Assembly (NCBI GenBank): GCA_028532905.1
Contig: JAQQAM010000142.1
Coordinates: forward strand, 1 to 32,493
Source of the DNA: Spirochaetales bacterium
GTDB lineage: Bacteria > Spirochaetota > Spirochaetia > DSM-2461
Direction of reading: 5' to 3'
Length of the DNA stretch: 32,493 nt
The notes below the pieces were generated by a model that was not told the DNA's origin, did not search any database, and saw only the letters and a list, made by a program, of their open reading frames with translations. Position 1 is the stretch's first letter, and each line of letters opens with the position of its first letter. The position numbers and the translations under genes were made by a program. Below are positions 1-7,344 of this stretch, one piece after another.

Positions 1-98
1 TGCCGGGCTAAACGTGCCGGGCTAAACGTGCCGGGCTAAACGTGCCGGGCTAAACGTGCCGGGCTAAACGTGCCGGGCTAAACGTGCCGGGCTAAACG
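1..98. repeat. Tandem repeat, seven 14-bp units
   Basis: Seven perfect head-to-tail copies of TGCCGGGCTAAACG fill the first 98 bases and probably continue beyond the left edge. An imperfect eighth unit follows. The array lies about 45 bp past the stop codon of the glycyl-radical enzyme gene. The end of that gene reads TTTAGCCGGCGGCA on the minus strand, close to the repeat unit on the same strand (CGTTTAGCCCGGCA), so the array may have arisen by slippage from the gene end. Perfect copies suggest recent expansion. No function is evident. Confidence 0.97.
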
Positions 99-100
99 TG

Positions 101-114
101 CCGCGCCGACGCGG
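101..114 (-). terminator. GC-rich hairpin after the glycyl-radical enzyme gene
   Basis: CCGCG (101-105) pairs with CGCGG (110-114) around a four-base loop, about 28 bases past the stop codon on the minus strand. There is no U-run, so it is at best a weak or factor-assisted terminator, or an mRNA 3'-end stabiliser. It separates the gene from the 14-bp array. Confidence 0.35.
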
Positions 115-141
115 CGGGTTGGATCGGCCAGCTGCCGCCGG

Positions 142-2529
142 CTAAATGACCTGCTCTGTCCGGGCAATAATATCATTCTGCGTATCTGCTGACAGGTTTG
201 TAAAGAAGGCCGAATATCCTGCTACACGGACAATCAGATCTCTGTACTCTTCCGGATTGGCCTGTGCTGCTTCCAGGGTGGCTCTGTCTACAATATTAAA
301 CTGTATATGCCAGCCCTTGAGCTCATCGAAAAAGCCGTGGAGCATGGCTCCAAGCTTCTTCCGGTTGGCCTGTTCCGCCAGAATGGCGGGGGGCATCTTC
401 TGATTGAGCAGGACACCACCCAGAATCTTATCTGTGGGCAATTTGGTTATGCTTCTCATGACCGCCGTGGGACCATTCTTGTCCGCCCCGGAGGAAGGAG
501 AGGACCCTTCGGCAAGAGGTTTTCCCGCTTTCCGGCCGTCCGGTGTGGCAGGAACGACCGATCCGGCGGGAACATTTCCTGAAATACTGGAGGTTCCGGC
601 GTAGTATTTACAGCCGATGGCACCCGAGCCTTCCCGGATGGTGCTGTAGTTTTTGATCTCGTCTATATAGGAGCCGTAGGCATCCACCAGCAGACTGTCC
701 ACATAGTCATCGTCATTACCGAATTTGGGAGCGTGATTCAGAAGAATCTGTCTGATCTTCTCACCTCCGGTATTCTCAAAATTATTTTCCAGAGCTTCCA
801 TCAGTTCTCCGGCGCCGATCCGTTTGTCTTCAAACACCAGCTTCTTGATGGCTGCCAGTGAGTCTCCCAGATTGGCGATTCCCACCTGCAATCCCGATTC
901 AAAATCGTACTTGCTGCCTCCCTCATGAACGGTGAGTCCCCGTTCCAGACAGGGCTCTGTAAAGGCGGAGCAGAGGATATCGGGAGCTTCATCCCGCAGA
1001 ACCACATCTATGGCTGCATCAATGGCAATTCCCGCTTTGGCATAGTAACGGACCTGTCTGTCCCAGGCTTCCTGGAGCTGGGAGAACTCGGTAAAGTCGG
1101 TGAGATGACCATTGCCTTTGCAGAACTGTCTGCCGCTCACAGGATCGGTTCCGTCATTCAGGGCAGCCATAAATACCCTCATAAAGTTGAGAAAGTGTTT
1201 TCCCGTGCAGCGGTAGCCCCAGCGGCCGGGAACGGCGGTTTCAATACAGCCGATGGCCGAATAGTCCCAGGCATCCTCATCTTCCACCCCCAGTTCCCGG
1301 AAGGCGGGAATGACAATGGAGTCGTTGTTGAAAGCGGGCATACCGAAGCCCATACGGATGACTTCAATACATTCATCCAGGAACTCTTTGGGGATACCGG
1401 GGTGAAAACGGACCGTCAGGTTGGGCTGGGTCAGTCTTGTTTCCCCCACAGAGCGCAGGATCAGATAACTGAGTTCATTGGTGGCATCCGAGCCGTCCCG
1501 AAGCTGACCGCCGATGGTCACATTCTGATACAGGGGCCCTCCTGCAGAAAAGCGGGTATGGGACCAGGAGCGGATCTTCTTCATGCTCACCAGCTTGAGC
1601 CAGGTGTTTTCCAGGAGCTCCATCACAAAGCCGTCTTCCAGAATTCCCTTTTCCCGGTCCTCTTTGTAGAAGGGGTAGAGATACTGATCCACCCGTCCCA
1701 TGGACTGGGAGTGACCGTTGCTTTCAATCTGGGTGACCAGCTGAAGGAAGAAGCTCATCTGCAGAGCCTGGTGGAATCCTTGTGCCGGCCGGGTTGAGAG
1801 ATTACGGCAGTTTTCGGCGATGATTCTGAGTTCTTCTGTCCTGCGGCTGTCTCTGCTGCTGCCGGCCAGAAGCTCGGCCAGCTCCGCATAGCGTATAATA
1901 AACCTTTGAAGGGCTCTCAGTGAAATAAGAGTGGCATTATAGTACTGATATTTTTTTATACCTGACGCATTGACCGTATCAGTATCTTCCAGAAGTTCCT
2001 CTACATAGTTCACATACCAGTCCAGCCCTTTTTCAAGGACTTTAGGAAAGTGAACGGCAATATGGGCATCTCCGGAGGTCAGGTTGCCTTCGGCACGGAT
2101 GATTCCGGCTTCATGGATGGCCAGAAGCTCTTCTGTCATCAGAGCCCGACCCTTGTCCAAAGTGGTTTTCCCTTCCCATTCTCTGCATATCTCAAGAAGT
2201 TCCTTTTTGCATTCCGCATCCGGAAAAAAGGCATCTCCCGGGCGTTTTTCAAACTCATCAATTTCTTTGATAATCCATTCCACCGCATACTCGGGGAATA
2301 TGGGAGCGGCATAAATAGCGGAGGAGTGGTTGCCCACAATAAGCTCTTCCGGTTCAATCCGGATGCTCATTTTTTCCAGTGTCTCTTTCAGAGCATAGGC
2401 TCGTTTCATAATAACCGGTTTGTCTGCGTGTTCTTTATAGGCTTCCGTATAGAATCGGGCCCTTTCCGTACAGATCCCCGGCTTTGTGCCCAGTATTCTG
2501 TCTCTGTATTCCGCCACTCTCTGATTCAT
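142..2529 (-). CDS. ybiW: Glycyl-radical enzyme, YbiW/PflF-like
   Basis: This 795-residue protein belongs to the pyruvate formate-lyase/dehydratase superfamily, oxygen-sensitive enzymes that use a backbone glycyl radical and a thiyl radical. Cys428 lies in AIGCIETAVPGRWGYRCTG, the catalytic loop. Gly771 lies in RVAGYSAFF, 25 residues from the C-terminus, the usual place of the radical glycine. From memory, the start (CTERARFYTEAY), GNLTSGDAH and the ending DIIARTEQ closely match Escherichia coli YbiW (PflF), whose substrate is not established. The GCIE(T) loop lacks the GCVEP seen in glycerol and choline lyases. The ATG has a good GGAGG ribosome site. The activating enzyme normally encoded beside such genes is not in view and is probably to the left. 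The gene diverges from a DeoR-type regulator that likely controls it. The family is near certain; the substrate is unknown. Confidence 0.93.
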   Translation of the reverse strand: MNQRVAEYRDRILGTKPGICTERARFYTEAYKEHADKPVIMKRAYALKETLEKMSIRIEPEELIVGNHSSAIYAAPIFPEYAVEWIIKEIDEFEKRPGDAFFPDAECKKELLEICREWEGKTTLDKGRALMTEELLAIHEAGIIRAEGNLTSGDAHIAVHFPKVLEKGLDWYVNYVEELLEDTDTVNASGIKKYQYYNATLISLRALQRFIIRYAELAELLAGSSRDSRRTEELRIIAENCRNLSTRPAQGFHQALQMSFFLQLVTQIESNGHSQSMGRVDQYLYPFYKEDREKGILEDGFVMELLENTWLKLVSMKKIRSWSHTRFSAGGPLYQNVTIGGQLRDGSDATNELSYLILRSVGETRLTQPNLTVRFHPGIPKEFLDECIEVIRMGFGMPAFNNDSIVIPAFRELGVEDEDAWDYSAIGCIETAVPGRWGYRCTGKHFLNFMRVFMAALNDGTDPVSGRQFCKGNGHLTDFTEFSQLQEAWDRQVRYYAKAGIAIDAAIDVVLRDEAPDILCSAFTEPCLERGLTVHEGGSKYDFESGLQVGIANLGDSLAAIKKLVFEDKRIGAGELMEALENNFENTGGEKIRQILLNHAPKFGNDDDYVDSLLVDAYGSYIDEIKNYSTIREGSGAIGCKYYAGTSSISGNVPAGSVVPATPDGRKAGKPLAEGSSPSSGADKNGPTAVMRSITKLPTDKILGGVLLNQKMPPAILAEQANRKKLGAMLHGFFDELKGWHIQFNIVDRATLEAAQANPEEYRDLIVRVAGYSAFFTNLSADTQNDIIARTEQVI

Positions 2530-2569
2530 CTGATCCTCCGTGTCGCCGCGTAGTTCTTTCTCTATTTAC

Positions 2570-2599
2570 AGAATATCAGATATTTCTAACGAAAGTCAA
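2570..2599 (-). promoter_or_regulatory. Promoter of the glycyl-radical enzyme gene
   Basis: On the minus strand TTGACT (2594-2599), an 18-base spacer and TATTCT (2570-2575) form a sigma70-like promoter. It would give a leader of about 35 bases before the ATG at 2529. A CGAAA element (2590-2594) overlaps the edge of the -35 box, so a bound regulator there would interfere with polymerase. Confidence 0.55.
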
Positions 2600-2633
2600 A
2601 ATGCTTATTATCGAAAATTATGAGAATTCATAA
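2590..2633. promoter_or_regulatory. Candidate operators between the divergent genes
   Basis: Two CGAAA elements (2590-2594 and 2612-2616) lie 22 bp apart, about two helical turns. An inverted repeat TTATGA-GAAT-TCATAA follows at 2618-2633 and contains GAATTC. A related palindrome TTAAGAATTCTTAA lies upstream of the symporter at 3543-3556. DeoR-family proteins bind repeated elements near their own promoter, so this is the natural place for autoregulation. The link to the protein is an inference. Confidence 0.4.
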
Positions 2634-2671
2634 AAAACACATATTGTCTGTTTTATCCTTTCAAAAGAAGA

Positions 2672-2700
2672 TTTACACCCGGGAAGGGGGATTCTATAAT
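2672..2700 (+). promoter_or_regulatory. Near-consensus promoter abutting the DeoR-type gene
   Basis: TTTACA (2672-2677), exactly 17 bases, then the perfect -10 box TATAAT (2695-2700). Transcription is expected to begin near 2707, the A of the predicted ATG. The resulting mRNA would have essentially no leader. The GGGGG at 2686-2690 resembles a ribosome site but would lie upstream of the transcript start. Confidence 0.7.
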
Positions 2701-2706
2701 ACTGGA

Positions 2707-3444
2707 ATGAATCAGCGTCAAAAGAGAATTCTGCATCTCGTCAGTCAGGGGGACGTCTCTGTTCAGGAGCTTTCCGATAAGCTTGCTGTGTCCCTGGTCA
2801 CCATCCGGAGTGATCTCAGAGTTCTGGAGGAACAGGATCTTCTGGTCAGAACCAGAGGAGGAGCGGCTCTGCCCGCCAAGGATGATATAGCCCATCGTCT
2901 GGGAATCAACACATCCGCCAAAATCAGAATTGCCAGAGCAGCCGCTTCCATGATTGAAGAGGGGGATACCATACTCCTGGAAGCCGGTTCCTGTATTGCC
3001 CTTCTAGCCAGAGAGCTGAAGGAGTTCAGGAATCTCAATGTTCTGACGAACAATGCCTTTGTGGCCCGGCAGCTGAAGGAAGCTCCCGGTGTCAGAGTGA
3101 TTCTGCTGGGAGGCGAGTTTCAGAAGGGAAGTGAGACTATGGTAGGTCCCATGATCAGGGAGTATATGTCCTACTATAATTTTTCAAAGGTCTTTATGGG
3201 GATGGACGGTTTCACAGCGGAGGATGGTGCCATGTGCCGGGACATTGACCGGGCCGAGGTGATGCGGGAGTTTGTCAGGCAGGATGCACAGGTCATTCTA
3301 CTGTCCGATTCCAGCAAATTCGGAGCCAAAGCTGTCCGTTCCTTTGCCAATGTGGATGAAATCGACACCATTATCACAGATCGGGAACTTGAAGATGACC
3401 TTTTTCAGACACTTGCAGACAGGCTGCAGATTGAGGCTGTATAA
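2707..3444 (+). CDS. DeoR-family transcriptional regulator
   Basis: A 245-residue regulator. The N-terminal helix-turn-helix (about residues 6-56) has the family pattern RQKRILHLVSQGDVSVQELS, then TIRSDLRVLEE and RTRGGA. The rest is the DeoR sensor domain, related to sugar-phosphate isomerases, with NVLTNN, LLGGEF and SDSSKFG. Such proteins usually repress carbon-source genes and release DNA on binding a phosphorylated metabolite. I chose the ATG at 2707 because it starts where family members start. An upstream in-frame ATG at 2620 would add about 29 unrelated residues, has no ribosome site and lies upstream of the promoter. It diverges from the glycyl-radical enzyme and precedes the symporter, the likely targets. 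The 245-residue length is normal for the family. Confidence 0.92.
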   Translation: MNQRQKRILHLVSQGDVSVQELSDKLAVSLVTIRSDLRVLEEQDLLVRTRGGAALPAKDDIAHRLGINTSAKIRIARAAASMIEEGDTILLEAGSCIALLARELKEFRNLNVLTNNAFVARQLKEAPGVRVILLGGEFQKGSETMVGPMIREYMSYYNFSKVFMGMDGFTAEDGAMCRDIDRAEVMREFVRQDAQVILLSDSSKFGAKAVRSFANVDEIDTIITDRELEDDLFQTLADRLQIEAV

Positions 3445-3542
3445 GCTTAAATTCAGTAGAATCCTCACAGGGTATGATGATTGTAGACAAAAATACTGAA
3501 TAAGAAATTCTGTTAAGAGAGAACAGTTCTTCGCTATTATTA

Positions 3543-3556
3543 TTAAGAATTCTTAA
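3543..3556. promoter_or_regulatory. Perfect palindrome upstream of the symporter
   Basis: TTAAGAATTCTTAA is a perfect 14-bp palindrome placed directly before the putative -35 box of the symporter. Its core AGAATTC(N)TAA is shared with the inverted repeat at 2618-2633. It is a candidate binding site of the adjacent DeoR-type regulator. Confidence 0.45.
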
Positions 3557-3557
3557 C

Positions 3558-3585
3558 TTGTTTATTCACGATTTAAAACTATTAT
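3558..3585 (+). promoter_or_regulatory. Putative symporter promoter
   Basis: TTGTTT (3558-3563), 16 bases, TATTAT (3580-3585). This is a moderate match to sigma70 promoters. The predicted start near 3592 gives a leader of about 55 bases that contains two further structures, described separately. Confidence 0.4.
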
Positions 3586-3592
3586 GGAATAG

Positions 3593-3630
3593 CCCCGTCA
3601 GGGGAATATTCTGTTCTTGATTATAAGAAC
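3593..3630 (+). promoter_or_regulatory. Two inverted repeats in the symporter leader
   Basis: CCCC-GTCA-GGGG (3593-3604) forms a short strong hairpin. GTTCTT-GATTAT-AAGAAC (3613-3630) forms a second perfect 6-bp stem just before the AAGGAAAG ribosome site at about 3635-3642. They may be operators or mRNA structures; no known riboswitch is recognised. Confidence 0.35.
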
Positions 3631-3646
3631 ACATAAGGAAAGTTAA

Positions 3647-4936
3647 GTGAGTGATCAAACAAAAAAGAAGGGCCTGTTTTCCTGGTACTTCAATGCAAAC
3701 CTGCTGCTGAGAATTCTCATCGGTCTTATTCTTGGTGCCGTACTCGGTATTATTGTCGGCCCCTCTATTGCTGTGATACAGCCTCTGGGAAGCATCCTTG
3801 TCAATCTGCTGAAGATGATCGTTATGCCTCTGGTTCTGACCTCCCTGGTCGTGGGAGCTGCCAGTATTCTGCCCAAGGAACTGGGTAAAATCGGTGTGCG
3901 GATCTTTATCTATTACATGCTGACATCTGCTCTGGCTGTCTCCATCGGCCTTCTTGTGGCCAATGTATTCTCTCCCGGTGCCGGTCTTCAGCTGTCAGCA
4001 TCCGCGGATGCCGCCGGAAAAGCTCTGACCCAGCCCAAATTCATTGATACTCTGATCGCCATTATACCCAAGAACCCCTTCGGTGCTCTTTCATCTGGAC
4101 AGGTTCTTCCCACAATCTTTTTTGCCCTTGTGTTCGGTATCGGAATTGCTGTTATCAGAAACTCTGAGGATGAAAGACTGGCAAAAAGCGGTGAAACACT
4201 CTTCAATGTTTTTGACGGTGCTGCCGAAGTCATGTATGTCATCGTAAAATGGATTCTGGAATATGCCCCCATCGGTGTATTCGCCCTGATTGCAGTTGTA
4301 TTCGGAAAACAGGGCGCCAGTGCTTTCGGTTCACTGGGACTGGTTACTCTGACAGCCTATGCTGGATTTATTCTTCAGATTGCCGGTGTCTACGGTGTCT
4401 TCCTGATTATCAATAAGCTGGGATACCTCAAGTTCTTCAAGGGCGCAAGAGAGGCTATGATTACTGCTTTTGTTACCAGAAGTTCAAGCGGTACTCTCCC
4501 CGTTACCATGAGAAATATGAATGAGAACCTGGGTGTCCCCAAAAAAATCTCATCCTTCACACTGCCTCTGGGAGCCACCATCAATATGGACGGTACAGCC
4601 ATCTATATGGGAGTCTGCGCCCTGTTTATCACCAACGCTGTGGGTATGGATCTGAACATGACACAGCAGCTGACCATTATTCTGACCGCTGTTCTGGCTT
4701 CCATCGGTTCTGCCGGTATACCCGGTGCCGGTGCCATTATGCTTCTGATGGTTTTAAACTCCATCGGTATCACCATTGAAGCCGGTTCTGCTGTTGCAGC
4801 GGCCTATGCCATGATTCTCGGTATTGATGCTCTTCTGGATATGGGAAGAACCATTACCAATGTAACAGGAGATATGGTGGGAACTATTCTGGTCTCCAAA
4901 GGGGAAAAAGAACTGGATATGGATAAGTGGTCCTGA
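3647..4936 (+). CDS. Na+-coupled acidic amino acid symporter (DAACS/SLC1)
   Basis: A 429-residue inner-membrane transporter of the glutamate/aspartate and dicarboxylate symporter family. All signature elements are visible: hairpin 1 RSSSGTLP (278-285), the Na+ site NMDGT (313-317), hairpin 2 SAGIPGAG (355-362), and the last helix GIDALLDMGRTITNVTGD (392-409). Asp398 and Arg401 match the residues that bind aspartate in the archaeal homologue GltPh. Neutral amino acid members lack that arginine, and DctA-type carriers read differently here, so aspartate or glutamate is the predicted substrate. The start is GTG, supported by AAGGAAAG just upstream. It lies downstream of the DeoR-type regulator behind its own promoter and ends before a strong terminator. 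Confidence 0.92.
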   Translation: MSDQTKKKGLFSWYFNANLLLRILIGLILGAVLGIIVGPSIAVIQPLGSILVNLLKMIVMPLVLTSLVVGAASILPKELGKIGVRIFIYYMLTSALAVSIGLLVANVFSPGAGLQLSASADAAGKALTQPKFIDTLIAIIPKNPFGALSSGQVLPTIFFALVFGIGIAVIRNSEDERLAKSGETLFNVFDGAAEVMYVIVKWILEYAPIGVFALIAVVFGKQGASAFGSLGLVTLTAYAGFILQIAGVYGVFLIINKLGYLKFFKGAREAMITAFVTRSSSGTLPVTMRNMNENLGVPKKISSFTLPLGATINMDGTAIYMGVCALFITNAVGMDLNMTQQLTIILTAVLASIGSAGIPGAGAIMLLMVLNSIGITIEAGSAVAAAYAMILGIDALLDMGRTITNVTGDMVGTILVSKGEKELDMDKWS

Positions 4937-4960
4937 CAGACCCTGATTCTTTATTCTGAG

Positions 4961-4993
4961 AAAAATCCTGCTCTCCGGAGCGGGATTTTTTTT
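4961..4993 (+). terminator. Rho-independent terminator after the symporter
   Basis: AATCCTGCTC and GAGCGGGATT pair around a TCCG loop and are followed by a run of eight T. The stem begins about 25 bases past the symporter stop codon. Confidence 0.9.
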
Positions 4994-5089
4994 GCAGTGT
5001 TCAGAAGGGCAGAAGGGCTCTCTTGACTTTTTTCTATAACGGTATTGAGATTGTAGAAAAATAAAACCTTTTGGACTAAGGAATGCGCC

Positions 5090-5114
5090 GCTGAAGCAGT
5101 AAACCGGCTTTAGC
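5090..5114 (+). other. Leader hairpin before the MFS gene
   Basis: GCTGAAGC (5090-5097) pairs with GCTTTAGC (5107-5114), with one G-U pair, across a nine-base loop. It ends six bases before the AAGGA ribosome site of the next gene and could influence translation. The rest of 4994-5131 holds a TTGACT at 5023-5028 but no convincing -10 box at the right spacing. Confidence 0.35.
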
Positions 5115-5131
5115 AGGATTAAGGAATAACC

Positions 5132-6358
5132 ATGATTACAACTGTTATTTTATTCATTATTTATTTTGCCTTTATAAGCCTCGGACTTCCGGATTCAGTT
5201 CTGGGAGCCGCTCTTCCCGCCATCAGCCGGCAGTGGGGACTTCAACTCAGCGACGGTAGTCTTGCCTCCATGCTGATTGTAGGCAGCACTGTTGTTTCCA
5301 GCTTTATGAGCGGACATATTATTGAGAAGGTCGGAACCGGCCGCATTACGTTTCTCAGTTGTCTGTTGACCGCCGGAGCCCTTATGGGAATCTCTTTTGC
5401 CCCGGCCTTTCTCTGGCTTCTGATTCTGGCTGTACCTCTTGGCCTGGGAGGGGGAGCTGTTGATTCTGCCCTGAATAACTATGTGGCCGTTCATTATGAA
5501 TCAAGGCATATGAACTGGATCCATTCCTTTTGGGGTGTGGGAGCCACACTGGGGCCTGTGCTGATGTCTTTTTCTCTGAGTACATTCGGAAGTTGGCAGT
5601 CGGGATACCGCCTGATTTCGATCATACAATTTGTATTTACTCTGGTCCTTCTTTTTTCTCTGCCCCTATGGAAGAAGGCTGACAGGGAGAATCAGAAGAA
5701 GACGGAAGACCCGGCTGATGGACGGGATGCCCCTGAGATCTCTTCTGTGGAGAGTACTGACCGCAGGGAAAATGTGTTCCGCATCAAGGGTGTCTGGCTG
5801 GCATTCGTCTTTCTCATCCTCTACAGTGTGGTGGAAGGAGGCCTGGGGCTCTGGGGGAGCAGTTTTCTGGTACAGTCCAGAGGTTTCTCCATAGAAAGAG
5901 CCGCCTTCTGGATCTCCTTTTATTTTGGAGGAATCACTCTGGGACGTTTTCTCTCAGGTTTTATCTCTATGAAACTGAACAATACGCAGATGCTTCGGGG
6001 CGGCCTCCTTATCGCCCTTGGCGGACTGATTCTGATTGCCCTGCCTCTGCCTAAGATCCTTACTGTTGCGGCGATGATCCTCACAGGATTCGGACTGGCA
6101 CCTGTTTTTCCGGCCATGCTCCATGAAACGCCGAACCGCTTCGGCAGAAGTTCTTCTCAGATTCTTATCGGTTATCAGATGGGTTTTGCCTATCTGGGTT
6201 CCACACTGCTGAATCCCTTACTGGGAGTGATCCTGCAGCTGACAAATCCTGCACTCCTTCCCTGGATTCTGATGGTACTGTCTTTCTTGATGATTTTTAC
6301 ATCCGGTCTGCTTATTGCTGTTACAAACTCAGGAGATACTGTGGGTTATGAACATTGA
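5132..6358 (+). CDS. MFS permease, sugar-transporter type
   Basis: A 408-residue, 12-helix major facilitator with a charged central loop at about residues 185-215. The N-terminal half contains SLGLPDSVLGAALP and HSFWGVGATLGP, patterns typical of the fucose/sugar-H+ branch (FucP, TsgA and relatives). The second half contains GFGLAPVFPAMLHETPNRFG, also usual in that branch. The start ATG follows AAGGA at a good distance. It stands alone between a terminator and a gene with its own promoter, so its context does not suggest a substrate. The family is certain; the sugar is not determined. Confidence 0.87.
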   Translation: MITTVILFIIYFAFISLGLPDSVLGAALPAISRQWGLQLSDGSLASMLIVGSTVVSSFMSGHIIEKVGTGRITFLSCLLTAGALMGISFAPAFLWLLILAVPLGLGGGAVDSALNNYVAVHYESRHMNWIHSFWGVGATLGPVLMSFSLSTFGSWQSGYRLISIIQFVFTLVLLFSLPLWKKADRENQKKTEDPADGRDAPEISSVESTDRRENVFRIKGVWLAFVFLILYSVVEGGLGLWGSSFLVQSRGFSIERAAFWISFYFGGITLGRFLSGFISMKLNNTQMLRGGLLIALGGLILIALPLPKILTVAAMILTGFGLAPVFPAMLHETPNRFGRSSSQILIGYQMGFAYLGSTLLNPLLGVILQLTNPALLPWILMVLSFLMIFTSGLLIAVTNSGDTVGYEH

Positions 6359-6403
6359 TCCTTTGGCCCAGTGTGAGGAACTTCCGGCTACAATACAAAA
6401 TCC

Positions 6404-6432
6404 TTTTCAGATGAAACTCTGTTTATTATATT
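6404..6432 (+). promoter_or_regulatory. Promoter abutting the 171-residue gene
   Basis: TTTTCA (6404-6409), 17 bases, TATATT (6427-6432). The -10 box ends 6 bases before the ATG at 6439, the same geometry as at 2707 and 28290. The only purine-rich stretch, AAGAG, ends one base before the ATG, too close to act as a ribosome site. A leaderless mRNA is predicted. An alternative -10 box TATTAT at 6424-6429 would have a poor spacing. Confidence 0.5.
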
Positions 6433-6438
6433 AAGAGT

Positions 6439-6954
6439 ATGAATCAACCAGAATGCCTCTCCGAATTAAACCGTGCCCTTCTTTCCCTTGAAGGACTGCT
6501 ATACGGTATTGTCTCCGATGACATTATTAATCAGAAAGAGCTGGATAAGCTCTCTTCCTGGAAAAAACAGAACAAAGACAAAATCGGACATCATCATGTT
6601 TCCGAACTGCTGCGGATTCTGGACAGTGTCATCGGCTGTCGTATCATTCAAAACGACGAGAAGGACTTTCTTGAAGAGTTCTGCCGGAGATATGGATGCT
6701 GCGATAAAGACAATGATCCTGTTCTGTGTGATCAGATCAGAATGAAAGGGTATATCGAGGGAATTCTGGCAGACAGCAAAATCTATGAAGGGGAAATCCG
6801 TTCCTTCCGGGAATGGCTGCAGGAAAGACCTCATCTGTCTGTTCTGTCTGATTACAGTGTACTGCTGGAGAACTGCGAGGGGTATCTGCTAAACAGGACT
6901 CCTGATGCCATTACACTGTACTCCCGGCTGAAAGAGATACACGATTGTTTATAA
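6439..6954 (+). CDS. Hypothetical protein with internal helical repeats
   Basis: A 171-residue soluble, acidic, probably helical protein that I cannot assign to a characterised family. The pattern L.GI..D..I...E...L..W occurs twice: LLYGIVSDDIINQKELDKLSSW (near residues 20-41) and YIEGILADSKIYEGEIRSFREW (near 109-130). A weaker copy lies between them (ILDSVIGCRIIQNDEKDFLEEF). The spacing suggests an internal duplication. The pattern recalls small helical domains found beside BRCT or TerB-like modules, but that is only a resemblance. The gene is monocistronic, with a promoter directly before the ATG. Its stop codon lies immediately before the sequence downstream of the initiator tRNA gene. Confidence 0.75.
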   Translation: MNQPECLSELNRALLSLEGLLYGIVSDDIINQKELDKLSSWKKQNKDKIGHHHVSELLRILDSVIGCRIIQNDEKDFLEEFCRRYGCCDKDNDPVLCDQIRMKGYIEGILADSKIYEGEIRSFREWLQERPHLSVLSDYSVLLENCEGYLLNRTPDAITLYSRLKEIHDCL

Positions 6955-7002
6955 TGTTCGAGTCCGATCCGGATTTTACCGTAATATCTACTGATTATAA
7001 AC

Positions 7003-7030
7003 AAAAAAGGCAAAGATAAATCTTTGCCTT
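7003..7030 (-). terminator. Terminator of the first initiator tRNA gene
   Basis: On the minus strand an 11-bp stem (AAGGCAAAGAT / ATCTTTGCCTT) is followed by a T-run and starts about 10 bases after the tRNA 3' end. Confidence 0.85.
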
Positions 7031-7039
7031 ATATCAATT

Positions 7040-7112
7040 TAGCAGGGGTAGGACTCGAACCTACGGCCTTCGGGTTATGAGCCCGACGAGCTGCCAACTG
7101 CTCCACCCTGCG
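7040..7112 (-). tRNA. Initiator tRNA-fMet (CAU), copy 1
   Basis: A 73-base tRNA with anticodon loop CTCATAA. Three hallmarks of bacterial initiators are present: an unpaired first position (C1 opposite U72), an A11:U24 pair in the D stem, and three G:C pairs at the base of the anticodon stem (TCGGG / CCCGA). The T arm is GTAGG TTCGAGT CCTAC. CCA is not encoded, so it must be added enzymatically. It has its own promoter and terminator. It is identical to the copy at 14938-15010. Confidence 0.97.
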
Positions 7113-7126
7113 TCGTGTGTTTTGAG

Positions 7127-7155
7127 AAGATAGACTCTTTCAGAATAATTGTCAA
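7127..7155 (-). promoter_or_regulatory. Promoter of tRNA-fMet copy 1
   Basis: On the minus strand a perfect TTGACA (7150-7155), 17 bases, TATCTT (7127-7132). The predicted start lies about 8 bases before the tRNA. The TTGACAATTAT block is shared with copy 2. The rest of 7156-7344 shows no gene. Confidence 0.85.
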
Positions 7156-7344
7156 TGCAATGGGAAATAATTATTGCTTTTATTGTATATAGGGATTGAA
7201 GCGTCTTCTTTCAATCCTGTTGCAGCGTATTATCAGCCCCCCGTCCGGAAAATATATTTTTACAATTCATGGAATCGTCTCTTTTCATAATCTGAGAATT
7301 AATAAATACTGCAATTGTTTAAGTATTATTGTTAAGGACTGTGT

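Noticed and set aside
1-98. CRISPR-like array
   Set aside because: The 14-bp units are contiguous, with no spacers, and no cas genes are present.
925-1797. A 290-codon open frame on the plus strand
   Set aside because: It lies wholly inside the glycyl-radical enzyme gene on the other strand, has no family resemblance, and arises from that gene's codon bias.
2620-2706. Earlier ATG for the DeoR-type regulator
   Set aside because: It has no ribosome site, adds residues not seen in the family, and lies upstream of the near-consensus promoter.
7040-7112. Elongator tRNA-Met or CAU-decoding tRNA-Ile
   Set aside because: The unpaired C1, the A11:U24 pair and three G:C pairs in the anticodon stem identify an initiator.
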